Notes under the pieces: generated by a model
Database searches by the model: none
Told to the model about the DNA's origin: nothing
The model's input: only the letters and a program-made list of their open reading frames with translations
Assembly: GCA_030640625.1 (NCBI GenBank)
Contig: DAOWJB010000278.1
Span: forward strand, 1 to 36,055
DNA length: 36,055 bases
Origin: Bacteroides sp.
GTDB lineage: Bacteria; Bacteroidota; Bacteroidia; Bacteroidales; SM23-62
Reading direction: 5' to 3'
In this document: piece after piece, positions 26,105-35,407 of the stretch
Layout: each line of letters starts with the position of its first letter
Numbering within the stretch: the stretch's first letter is position 1
Program-made: the position numbers and the translations under genes

Positions 26105-27622
26105 CTATTTCGGGATGGGTGGCGACCGGAACCTTCTGGAATCAGGATGCGGAACCCACTCATATCTTCTTTCCGGATCGAAATCAGGATTGGGTACCGG
26201 TAACTCGGCCCCCGCATCCTGTCTCCATTCCTCAAGAAACTGGTCCAGCTCATCTGTTTTTTCAGGATGCTGCTCACTCAGGTCCTTCGTTTCCCCGATG
26301 TCATCCTCCAGATTATACAATAAGCGGGTATCGTTGTGTAGGTAATGGATCAGTTTCCAGTTCCCCTTCCTGATCACACTCGCCGGAAAATCATGGTGAT
26401 ATACGGGATAATGCCAAAAGATGGCCCTGTCCTTTTCCTGCTCTCCCCCGGCCAGAATATTGACAAAACTTTCCCCATCGAATACCTGTGTCGCAGGGAG
26501 TTCAATACCCACAAGCTCCGTAAATGTCGGAAAGAAATCCACACTCGAAATGATGGCCTCACTCACCTGTCCGGCTGATATTTTCCCGGGCCATTGTACA
26601 ATCATGGGTTCCCTGATCCCCCCCTCATAAACGGTACCCTTCTCGGCACGCAACGGGGTATTTGAAGAGGCTACAAACAGGAGAGGATCTCCTTTATAAA
26701 TGTATTGCTTTGATCTGGCCAGCAACGGGATCCTGTCAAACCTGCTTACGAGTCCGCCATTATCCGAAAAATAAACCACCAGGGTATTTTCCGTAAGTCC
26801 CAGTTCATTCAGTTTTCCCAATATCCGGCCCACGCTGTTGTCGACGTGCTCTACCATCGCTGCGTAAACTGCATTGCATGGATACCCTTCCACCTTTTCC
26901 TTCTTCAGGTATTTTTGTATAAGCAATGAATCGGCGTCGAGTTGTACATGAACATCATAGTGTGCCAGGTAAAGGAAAAACGGTTCTTCCTTGTTCCTTT
27001 CAATAAAATCAAGGCCAAGGTCCGTAAGTGCTTCCGAGAGGACTACCCCGGATTCAACCTCGATGGGTTGTTCCATTCTACCGGCATAATCAAAGAAACC
27101 GCCTCCCTGGTATACATTGCTGAAATCAAATCCCTGGTTTTTGGGATAATACTCTTCGCCTCCAAGATGGTATTTGCCAAAATATGCAGTGGCATACCCA
27201 GCATCCTTCATGGCTTCACCAAGGGTATAGATCTCCAGGGGGAGATGCTGGTTCCGGTTTTTGGGAACAATAACCTCTTCATACGGGCGCCAGTGACCCG
27301 GTATAAAATCGGTGATCCCAACACGAGCGGGATATTGTCCCGACATGATGCTGGCCCTGGTGGGAGAACAGACCGGGCAGGCAGCATAGGCATTGGTAAA
27401 ACGTATCCCATTGGCGGCCATTTGTGTGAGGTTTGGCGCTTCATTGAAAGCATTGCCATAGACAGGCAGGTCAGCCCAGCCCATATCATCCGCCAGTATG
27501 AAAATGATATTTGGCCTGGTGCCTTTCAACTCGTGACTCTCTTTAACTGTACACGAACAGAGGATGAGCATGGCAGCAATGCTTACCGCCATGATATCGG
27601 AAAAGAAATTTCTTAGTTTCAT
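26105..27622 (-). CDS. S1-family sulfatase (Cys-type), predicted lipoprotein
   Basis: Lipobox LCSC; RPNIIFILADDMGWAD; PVCSPTRASIMSGQYPARVGITDF with Cys codon at 27368-27370; GKYHLGG; FSDNGG. Confidence 0.94.
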   Translation of the reverse strand: MKLRNFFSDIMAVSIAAMLILCSCTVKESHELKGTRPNIIFILADDMGWADLPVYGNAFNEAPNLTQMAANGIRFTNAYAACPVCSPTRASIMSGQYPARVGITDFIPGHWRPYEEVIVPKNRNQHLPLEIYTLGEAMKDAGYATAYFGKYHLGGEEYYPKNQGFDFSNVYQGGGFFDYAGRMEQPIEVESGVVLSEALTDLGLDFIERNKEEPFFLYLAHYDVHVQLDADSLLIQKYLKKEKVEGYPCNAVYAAMVEHVDNSVGRILGKLNELGLTENTLVVYFSDNGGLVSRFDRIPLLARSKQYIYKGDPLLFVASSNTPLRAEKGTVYEGGIREPMIVQWPGKISAGQVSEAIISSVDFFPTFTELVGIELPATQVFDGESFVNILAGGEQEKDRAIFWHYPVYHHDFPASVIRKGNWKLIHYLHNDTRLLYNLEDDIGETKDLSEQHPEKTDELDQFLEEWRQDAGAELPVPNPDFDPERRYEWVPHPDSRRFRSPPIPK

Positions 27623-27644
27623 ATTAACAGCGGGTTTATTGATT

Positions 27645-27682
27645 CAATAGTTCGTTAAACTTTGACATAAATGTCTGATTTT
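27645..27682 (+). repeat. Dispersed direct repeat, copy 2: caatagttcgttaaactttgacataaatgtctgatttt
   Basis: 36/38 identity, same orientation, with 4587..4624; contains the dyad GACAT-AA-ATGTC. Confidence 0.9.
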
Positions 27683-27711
27683 AATTTCCACAACATGTTA
27701 AAAACGTTGTG

Positions 27712-29118
27712 TCATTTATTCGATGCACGCTTTTTGTACCAATCACCTCCTTCTTTAATGGTTTCACGGTATAGTCCAACCATCTTCCTTTTTAGCTTAT
27801 TCGTCACTTTCCTGTTTTGGGTTTTGACATCAGTGGTTTGCTGCAGATCGTTGTCCAGATTGTATAGTTCGAAAGATTCAGGTTCGTTATTTAATATGTA
27901 ATTCATTTGTGTTTTTCCAAACCAATTTTTCCCGGTACTTTCTTCTCCCAGGTGTCCAATCAGGCACCATTCATTTATCCTAAACATTGCATCACCGAAT
28001 CGGTGATAAAATATATAAATAGGTTTTTCCCGGCCAGTATGATCATTCTTTAGAAATGGCCACAGGCTCTGTCCGTCAAGCTCTAAATCGGGGGTATTTA
28101 TGCCTGTTATTTCACAAATGGAAGGCAACAGATCAGCCAGGCAGACCGGTGTTGTGCAGATGAAATTCTCATCGACCCGGTTCTTCCAGCGAATGATTGC
28201 AGGCACCCTGACCCCACCTTCCCAGATCTGGGATTTATAGCCTTTCAAAACACCATTCGAGCCTTTCAGCTTGCTGCCGTTGTCTGAAGTGAATATGATA
28301 AGTGTCTCATCGCTTACACCGATATCATCCAGGTATTTCAGAATTCTACCCACAGCTTCATCCATGTTCTCAATGCTTCCATAATAATGGGCATCATGTT
28401 CATTCATGCCGTTCTTCAGGTGTTTTTCGGAATATTTTGGAGGCGCTGCAACTTTCTCATGCGGTTCATTAAACCATACATTCAGAAAAAAAGGTCTCAC
28501 CCCATCCCAATGATCATTCAGCCAGTCAATGGTCTCATCTGCCACCAACTGACAAGCATACCCATTAAGTTGTCCTACTGATATGCCATTGCGCATATAA
28601 TTCGTGGGATTATTATGACTTGGGACGGCATTATTATCACAACCGAACCAGTAATCAAAACCATGATCCGCCGGTGTGGGTCTCAATTTCAGACTGTCAT
28701 CCTCGCATTCGGGACACCACATGGCCAAATGCCATTTGCCAAAATGTGCTGTAGCATACCCTTTGGACCTCAACAATTCAGGTATGGTTATCTCACTCAA
28801 ACGCAAATGCATGGGGGAATTATCCGGAACCCAGCTGTATATGCCCACCCTGTTCGGATTCCTTCCTGTAAGCAATGCAGCCCTGGACGGTGAGCAAACG
28901 GGAGAAGCCGCATAAAAATCAGTAAATTTCACTCCCTCCCGTGCCAGCTTGTCTACATTCGGTGTCCGCGTATTTTCACTGTCATAACAGCTCAGATCGG
29001 CATATCCCAGATCATCTGCTAAAAAAATAACAATGTTAGGAAGTGTCGGTTCTGTACAGAATATCAGGCTGTTCTGAAATATGCACAGAAGAACAATAAG
29101 TATCCGTATTTTATTCAT
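27712..29118 (-). CDS. S1-family sulfatase (Cys-type), secreted
   Basis: LPNIVIFLADDLGYADLSCYDSENTRTPNVD; PVCSPSRAALLTGRNPNRVGIY; GKWHLA; IFTSDNGS. Confidence 0.94.
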   Translation of the reverse strand: MNKIRILIVLLCIFQNSLIFCTEPTLPNIVIFLADDLGYADLSCYDSENTRTPNVDKLAREGVKFTDFYAASPVCSPSRAALLTGRNPNRVGIYSWVPDNSPMHLRLSEITIPELLRSKGYATAHFGKWHLAMWCPECEDDSLKLRPTPADHGFDYWFGCDNNAVPSHNNPTNYMRNGISVGQLNGYACQLVADETIDWLNDHWDGVRPFFLNVWFNEPHEKVAAPPKYSEKHLKNGMNEHDAHYYGSIENMDEAVGRILKYLDDIGVSDETLIIFTSDNGSKLKGSNGVLKGYKSQIWEGGVRVPAIIRWKNRVDENFICTTPVCLADLLPSICEITGINTPDLELDGQSLWPFLKNDHTGREKPIYIFYHRFGDAMFRINEWCLIGHLGEESTGKNWFGKTQMNYILNNEPESFELYNLDNDLQQTTDVKTQNRKVTNKLKRKMVGLYRETIKEGGDWYKKRASNK

Positions 29119-29137
29119 TGTCGTTAGGTATTTAGAA

Positions 29138-30787
29138 TTACTTGATGTCCAATACGGGCAACTTCAGATGTGATGGGTATTTTTCACCGAAGTATACTTT
29201 TTGATGAGCAGGTCGTGGGTTCATAGCCTTGAAGATTGGCTCGCCCGAATTAAGATTTCGGTTATACCTGGGAAAGAGAGATGAGGTAATGATGACCCTG
29301 ATTTTATGTCCTTTATTTATCTGATAGCCGGTTGCCCATAAAGAAATATCTACTTTCTGTACCCTTGAATCAGACATTTCATCAATATAAATGGTCCTGC
29401 CTCCTTCCTGGATATTTACGATTCTCCCATCCGATCTGATCTCATGCAGACTTACATAGAAATCGGTAGAAGGTGCATCTGTGCTGATGTAAATTGTTGC
29501 GTCAAGAGGACCTAGCAATACCAGATCCTTTCCCAGGGGTTCACTTTCAAAAACAACCTGATCTTCACGATTCAAATTTGGTCCCTGAAAGGCCGGACCA
29601 GCTCCACTGCCAAGGAATGTACCGCCCAGTGACATATATGGATCCTCAGGGTTATATGTATACTCCGCAATTTCGTCGAATGAACTTGCCTGTGTGGTAA
29701 TTGTACCGTTACTGCTCAAAAAGTAGGGTGTGGAATTGCTATTTTCCGGTGGCCATTGCTCAGCTTCATACCATTCGTTCCTGTGTATGATAAAAAAGGA
29801 ATAAGGCTTATCTTTTGACTTCTCATCTGCCATATGATTTTCATCTGTTAAGTGTGATGAAAGGAAAGACAACATCTTGTCCTGGTGATTACGAATTTTA
29901 CCATGTTCTCCAAAATCAGTCTCAATCAGGGTTTTACCATGTGCATAAGGCCCAATGAGCAGCCTGCTATCGGGATACCGCCGGGAGGACTGGGCTTCAA
30001 AGTCCCGTATCTGTGCCATCAGGAAAATATCATACCACCCGGCAATGGAATACATTGGACAAGGTTCGGCTGATCGATGGTTCATGGTTCCCCAATACGC
30101 ATCTTCATATTGATGTTCAAGGCAATCGTCAACAAAGTCATTCTTTTGGTAGGTTGAATCATCTGCCACAGAAAGTGGCAGTATTGAAAAAGCGGCCGTA
30201 ATTTTCTCAGGTTCAATTTTATTCACAGTTTTTGAATCGATCACGAGTCCCCAGTTAAATAATGTAGCAAGTGATAAAATACCTGAGGGATAAGCCAATT
30301 CATACATATTGGCCGAGGTTACTAATGGCGTAATGGCCGCCAACTGGTCTGCAATGGCCCATTGTGTATAACCAAGGTAGCTCCCTCCCCATCCGGCTAT
30401 CTTCCCATTGCTCCAGGGTTGTGATTTTATCCATTTTACCGTCACCAGACCATCATGTCTATCATATTTAAAGGGATAAAATTTCCCTTCTGATTCAAAT
30501 TTACCCCGGGTATCCTGAATAACCACTGCATACCCAAGTCCAGCAAACATTTCACCATCACCTTTTGAACTGTTTTTGTTGTAAGGGGACCTGATCAGGA
30601 TACAGGGAAAGGGGCCATCCTTATCCGGCAGGTAAATATCAGTAGAAAGCCTGATCGTGTCCTCAACCGGGATCATCACAGTTTGCTTCGAAAAGTTTTT
30701 ATTCTCTTTGTCATCTGGATTTGAGATTGCAGGCTGCCAAACGAAGAGGCTGAAAAGAACAGAAACTACGATTACCCGTGTATTCAT
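29138..30787 (-). CDS. CocE/NonD (peptidase S15-like) alpha/beta hydrolase, secreted
   Basis: VMIPVEDTIRLSTDIYLPDKDGPFPCILIRSPYNK; GYAVVIQDTRGKFESEGKFYPF; GWGGSYLGYTQW nucleophile elbow; C-terminal jelly-roll VDISLWATGYQINKGHKIRVIITSSLFPRYNRNLN. Confidence 0.9.
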   Translation of the reverse strand: MNTRVIVVSVLFSLFVWQPAISNPDDKENKNFSKQTVMIPVEDTIRLSTDIYLPDKDGPFPCILIRSPYNKNSSKGDGEMFAGLGYAVVIQDTRGKFESEGKFYPFKYDRHDGLVTVKWIKSQPWSNGKIAGWGGSYLGYTQWAIADQLAAITPLVTSANMYELAYPSGILSLATLFNWGLVIDSKTVNKIEPEKITAAFSILPLSVADDSTYQKNDFVDDCLEHQYEDAYWGTMNHRSAEPCPMYSIAGWYDIFLMAQIRDFEAQSSRRYPDSRLLIGPYAHGKTLIETDFGEHGKIRNHQDKMLSFLSSHLTDENHMADEKSKDKPYSFFIIHRNEWYEAEQWPPENSNSTPYFLSSNGTITTQASSFDEIAEYTYNPEDPYMSLGGTFLGSGAGPAFQGPNLNREDQVVFESEPLGKDLVLLGPLDATIYISTDAPSTDFYVSLHEIRSDGRIVNIQEGGRTIYIDEMSDSRVQKVDISLWATGYQINKGHKIRVIITSSLFPRYNRNLNSGEPIFKAMNPRPAHQKVYFGEKYPSHLKLPVLDIK

Positions 30788-30815
30788 TTTTACAAGTTGT
30801 TATGGTTTCAAATGA

Positions 30816-32816
30816 TTATTTTTCCTTGGACTCAAGTACCCTCAGGCTTATTCCGGCCCACATGGTATTGTTATTTGGAGTATCCATCATCTTAACAAGC
30901 AGGCTGTTTTCTCCTTTTATTAAATCCGCTTCAATATTCTGGGTGACATATCCATCAGAAAGCTCAGCATTGGAGTAGATCTTTTTATCATTCAAAAACA
31001 CCTGAAGCGGATCGTCAAATGAAAGTTGCAGGGTCACTGACTTTTCTTTGTCGCTGGATATTATAGTACGTGCCAGCAAACATCGCGCATAATAACCCAT
31101 GTGATGACTGCCACCTAATTCAGGCATGACATGCCCATAGGCATACATTAAATTCAGATGGGGACCTGAGGCAAATTGTCTGGCCCAGCCATGATAGGTC
31201 CCTTTTAATTCCTTGTTGAAAATAATATGTTCAGCTTCGACAGGCATCCCGGCATCAAACGTCTTTGGATCAGGTAATACCTCAAATACCCTGTCCAGGT
31301 CTGAAAGATCAGGTGTGTTGCCATCACCAGTCAGGAATTTCACAGTAAGGGGACCAAACACAGACCATTCACGCCCGCGGGCTTCCATTTCAGTCATCGA
31401 TAGATCTGCAGGGGAATCCTGGTACCAGAAGGCAACCGATCGCGGAGAGAGTCCCCCGGTCACCCCCCAGTTTATCGTGATTGATTCCTCAAACGGATAG
31501 GGATTTTCAAAATGTACCCTCATGCGGCCTTCATCATTATCGAAAGCTTCACTGTACGGGAAATTTTCTCCCTTGCCAAAAAAGGCAAATGAGAAATAAT
31601 CTTCACCGTTAATGCCATGAAGGAATGAGGGCTGGGGTGTATTTGCATCAATGACGGCAAAATCACCACCACCATGATCGTGATGGGTATCATAAACAGT
31701 CATCCCTATCCATTTTCCGCTTCCTCTTGTTGATAATACCTGGAATGGGAGGTAGGCGACACTGCTGTCCACCCTGGTATGGAGTGCATGGAAATATCCC
31801 CAATCTGTTTCAAATCTGTTGATATTTTCAATATCCAGTTCCAGGTGCCATTCTTCATTGGGACTGCTTCCGAGGATCTCAATTTCAGCTGACTTTCCGA
31901 ATGGCATGGGGAAATAGCATTGGTTGTTGTTCAATACGATACCCCTGAACGGACCAAAAAAGTCGGCCAAATCCACACTTACCGCTTCAGATTCTTCACC
32001 ATCAAAACGGATCAGTAGTTTGACCCCTTCCCGTTTTGCATTGATGGCTAAACGTCTGATGATTGCTGGTCCATCGATCCGGATGGTCCGGTCCCCCGAA
32101 AAACGCCAGCTTTTTGTTTTCGTCTTTGGCAGAGTCACCCGGGGATGGGATTCCAGGGATTGATCGGGTTCATATGCCAGTTTTATTTTTCCATCTTCAT
32201 TGTTATCCTCCTGGACCAACCTGATCCCCTTCATGGATTCATCTTCCAGGCGGTAATCCAGTTGAAGGAATACCAGGCCTATTTTTGGATTGGCCACCAG
32301 GTCAATTTTCATGGATTTCTCAAAAGGTACGGGCAGGTAAAAATTGTAGGAATCATAATCAACGGTTGTCCCTCCAACAGCAGTAAATGTTTGGGAACAG
32401 ACTTTTGCAGCTTCTACGATTTGATCAAAGGGACCGCTGATACTGGGTTCCTTTTCCCCATCAACAAAGAACTCCAAGATGAAGGGGGAATTGCCGGGTC
32501 CATGGGTTTCCCAAATATGCCTTAAACTACCGGTTCCCTTAATATCCAGTATGGTTTTTCGCCCGTTTTCAGGGATGGCCCGAGGCCGGTTACAAATGGT
32601 TTCGAGTCCCAATACAAACGAGTTTTTATGAGCCTTGTAGTGCTGCAGATGGTGTAGCTTGAGCAGCTCCTTTTGCATCTCCGCAGAGATGAAACGTTGT
32701 CCCTGTTTGCCCCGGTCAGAGTAGCCGATATTTATATCGCATGTCAGGGTGATTATTAAAAGCACGCCTAAAATGCTTAAAATACTCAGGTATTTCCTCA
32801 AATGGACTTGTATCAT
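30816..32816 (-). CDS. DUF2961 (GH172-related) protein with extra C-terminal domain
   Basis: LETICNRPRAIPENGRKTILDIKGTGSLRHIW; FILEFFVDGEKEPSISGPFDQI; YNFYLPVPFEKSMKIDLVANP; C-terminal FLNDKKIYSNAELSDGY..LIKGENSLLVKM. Confidence 0.8.
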   Translation of the reverse strand: MIQVHLRKYLSILSILGVLLIITLTCDINIGYSDRGKQGQRFISAEMQKELLKLHHLQHYKAHKNSFVLGLETICNRPRAIPENGRKTILDIKGTGSLRHIWETHGPGNSPFILEFFVDGEKEPSISGPFDQIVEAAKVCSQTFTAVGGTTVDYDSYNFYLPVPFEKSMKIDLVANPKIGLVFLQLDYRLEDESMKGIRLVQEDNNEDGKIKLAYEPDQSLESHPRVTLPKTKTKSWRFSGDRTIRIDGPAIIRRLAINAKREGVKLLIRFDGEESEAVSVDLADFFGPFRGIVLNNNQCYFPMPFGKSAEIEILGSSPNEEWHLELDIENINRFETDWGYFHALHTRVDSSVAYLPFQVLSTRGSGKWIGMTVYDTHHDHGGGDFAVIDANTPQPSFLHGINGEDYFSFAFFGKGENFPYSEAFDNDEGRMRVHFENPYPFEESITINWGVTGGLSPRSVAFWYQDSPADLSMTEMEARGREWSVFGPLTVKFLTGDGNTPDLSDLDRVFEVLPDPKTFDAGMPVEAEHIIFNKELKGTYHGWARQFASGPHLNLMYAYGHVMPELGGSHHMGYYARCLLARTIISSDKEKSVTLQLSFDDPLQVFLNDKKIYSNAELSDGYVTQNIEADLIKGENSLLVKMMDTPNNNTMWAGISLRVLESKEK

Positions 32817-32820
32817 ATGA

Positions 32821-34137
32821 TTAGTCGATAAGTGCCTGATAAACCGTTGTAATGAATTTTCCTCTTATTTCCCCGTAATCCTTCACCTTTTGAATGACCA
32901 ATTGGGCAATCAACTCTTCCTCAGGATCAATCCAGTAGAGAGAACCAAATGCGCCTCCCCAGCCGTATGCCCCTTCGTTGATCGGGATTTTGTAGCACCC
33001 AGGAGGAGAAATGATCTCAAATCCAAGCCCGAATTTATCAGGTTCCCCGGGTATGAATAAACTCCCCGACCCAAGATCACCGATATGGTTGATTATCATC
33101 ATATCAATGGTGCTTCTGCTTAATAATCTTATGCCATTATATGTCCCGCCATTTAGAAACATTTGCATAAAGATCGCATAGTCGTATGCAGTTGAGGAAA
33201 GACCACCACCTCCTGAGAAAAAAGTTCCGTTACTGTTCGGGTAATCCGTATTGAAGCCCTCTGATGCTGTCTTCCTGAAGAGATTTCCATCTGCGTTAAC
33301 ATCATAAAGGCCCATCAACCTGTCATGTTTTTCTTCTGGCAGATAAAAGTATGTATCCCCCATCCCCAGTGGCTTAAAAATCTGTACATGAAAAAATTCA
33401 TCCAGGCTCATCCCTGACAGTTCCTCAACGAGATAACCCAGGATATCTGTGCTGAGACCGTATGTAAATTTTTCCCCGGGTTGATGTGCCAGGGGAAGAT
33501 TGGCGATTTTTTTCATCTCCTCCTTCAGGACACTGCTTGAACCAAGACCTGAATTGATCCCGTATTTAGCATACAGTGCATTCATTGCTTTTCTCAGACT
33601 ACCCGGATAACCATATCCAGATGTATGAGTCAGCAGGTCACGAATGGTAACCTGCTTGTTTGCTTTTATGATACTGAAGGTTGAATCCGTCTCATTGAAA
33701 GTATCGAGCACTCCCTGGTTGCTGAATTCGGGTAAATACTTTGAGACCGGATCATCCAGCAGGAATTTACCTTCTTCATAGAGAATCATGATGGCCACAC
33801 TGGTAATGGCCTTTGTTTGAGAGGCAACTCTAAAAATGGCATCTTTCTCGAGTAGTGTTTTTGATTCGAGGTCGCCATAACCGATTGCCTTGTAATATAC
33901 AATCTTCCCTTTCCTGGCAATAATGGCCGATGCCCCCGCACAATATTCATGATCAACATATTCTTGGAAGAGATTATCAATTCGTGTAAGCCTTTCAGAG
34001 GAAACGCCGACGGTTGCTGGTTCAACAATTGTCAGGGATGCCTTAGTGCCGGCCTTGTCATGGACATCAGTTTGCCCACAGCAAAATAAAAGAAATGCAA
34101 GCGCAAGAAAACCGAGGGGGTGGGAGTATTTTTTCAT
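32821..34137 (-). CDS. Class-C beta-lactamase-like serine hydrolase, predicted lipoprotein
   Basis: Lipobox LFCC; SQTKAITSVAIMILYEEGKFLLDDPVSKYLPEF (SxxK); YGLSTDILGYLVEELSG (YxL/N-like); GAYGWGGAFGSLYWIDPEEEL. Confidence 0.92.
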   Translation of the reverse strand: MKKYSHPLGFLALAFLLFCCGQTDVHDKAGTKASLTIVEPATVGVSSERLTRIDNLFQEYVDHEYCAGASAIIARKGKIVYYKAIGYGDLESKTLLEKDAIFRVASQTKAITSVAIMILYEEGKFLLDDPVSKYLPEFSNQGVLDTFNETDSTFSIIKANKQVTIRDLLTHTSGYGYPGSLRKAMNALYAKYGINSGLGSSSVLKEEMKKIANLPLAHQPGEKFTYGLSTDILGYLVEELSGMSLDEFFHVQIFKPLGMGDTYFYLPEEKHDRLMGLYDVNADGNLFRKTASEGFNTDYPNSNGTFFSGGGGLSSTAYDYAIFMQMFLNGGTYNGIRLLSRSTIDMMIINHIGDLGSGSLFIPGEPDKFGLGFEIISPPGCYKIPINEGAYGWGGAFGSLYWIDPEEELIAQLVIQKVKDYGEIRGKFITTVYQALID

Positions 34138-35405
34138 TCTTCAGTTATTTTTAATGGGATGTCAAGAGGTCCAAAGGCAGGGATAGGCATATCGAGTGAG
34201 TCGGTTATATTCATGTAAGGATTTGTCCCGGGACCACAGGTAACCTGAGCCGGATCCTGGTGCAAGCCGGAAAGAAAAAGTTTCAAACCAGCTTTATCAT
34301 CGGGATGAAATTCTACTTTCGGGATGACATAATGTATCCTGATCTCATCACCAAAACGAAGTTCAAACTCGCTGGGCAGTCCCTCGGACTTCAGTTGTCC
34401 TGTCACCCCACTGTAATGAAGATGAAGGTAATAGGATCCGGTCTCATCATCTTTTGCCAGTTTCATTGATTCAAGGTCGATCTGTTTGCCATGGCCGGTG
34501 ACATCATATACATTTGTCAATGCCAATTCACCCATCCTTCTGCCAAGCCTGTTATTTCCCTTGGTTGAAAAATGGACACAATCATCCAGGGGAAGGTCAA
34601 TACCTGTTACCGTATAGACATTGGAACGTTTCTTTGGTACATTTCGCTGAATCTCCCGGATGTCTTCCCACGATCGCTCCATCTCAGGGTGATTGATAAT
34701 AAATCTCCCGATCTGGACAATTATTACAGGGAGATCCGGGTCTCCGACATCCTCCCTGAATGAATCAACCAGGTTGAGCAGGTTTTCCATATAAGTGTCC
34801 TGTCTTCGCAGCATGGCTTCAGACTCTCCCTGTATCCAGAGAAGTCCTTTTACAGTACTTCCTGTTGAATTTATTTTGTTCATCATGGTGCCATAAAGGG
34901 AACTGTCTCCCTGGACAATCCTGTCAGGATCCCACTGGTCTATTTTTGAACCGCCGAGGGCACATGGTATCAAGGCTATTGGACGGCCCGTATGTTCCAG
35001 GACATGCCTGGCAAAATAGATCCCGGGGCCTACTCCCCCTAAGGGTTTTTTCTTGCTTTTTTCCCGTAGCTCCTCGAACCTGATTCGGGTTTTTTCCATG
35101 CTTTTATCAGGTTCTGAAGAGAGTTCAAATTGAGCAATGGAATAGGCCGGGGCAGGGGATTCATAGATCCGGTGCAAGGGGCATTGTGCGACCATCCACT
35201 GATCATCCATATTCAGCATCCAAATCTGATCATTGGTTAAGGTATCCGGAGTCCGCCCGGCTCCCTGCATATTGGATTGTCCGGCCAGTACCCAGATATC
35301 TGCATCTATGGGGCATTTATTATCTCCATCGGATTGACCGGAACATGGAGTCAGTAGCAGGAAAATCAAAGGAAAAAACATGATTATGGAAGTGTGTTTT
35401 TTCAT
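34134..35405 (-). CDS. SASA-domain (sialate O-acetylesterase / CE6-like) carbohydrate esterase, predicted lipoprotein
   Basis: DIWVLAGQSNMQGAGR; GPGIYFARHVLEHTGRPIALIPCALGGSKIDQW; LLWIQGESEAM; DCVHFSTKGNNRLGRRM; 4-nt overlap with the downstream CDS. Confidence 0.92.
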   Translation of the reverse strand: MKKHTSIIMFFPLIFLLLTPCSGQSDGDNKCPIDADIWVLAGQSNMQGAGRTPDTLTNDQIWMLNMDDQWMVAQCPLHRIYESPAPAYSIAQFELSSEPDKSMEKTRIRFEELREKSKKKPLGGVGPGIYFARHVLEHTGRPIALIPCALGGSKIDQWDPDRIVQGDSSLYGTMMNKINSTGSTVKGLLWIQGESEAMLRRQDTYMENLLNLVDSFREDVGDPDLPVIIVQIGRFIINHPEMERSWEDIREIQRNVPKKRSNVYTVTGIDLPLDDCVHFSTKGNNRLGRRMGELALTNVYDVTGHGKQIDLESMKLAKDDETGSYYLHLHYSGVTGQLKSEGLPSEFELRFGDEIRIHYVIPKVEFHPDDKAGLKLFLSGLHQDPAQVTCGPGTNPYMNITDSLDMPIPAFGPLDIPLKITEE

Positions 35406-35407
35406 AG

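Noticed and set aside
25821-26277. Overlapping small ORFs (minus 25945..26277 and 25821..26087, plus 25927..26373) beside the AT-rich island, considered as a transposase remnant
   Set aside because: None of the translations matches a transposase family I recognise, and much of the longer ORFs is shadow frame of the sulfatase 3' end. A BLASTx of 25850-26104 would settle it.
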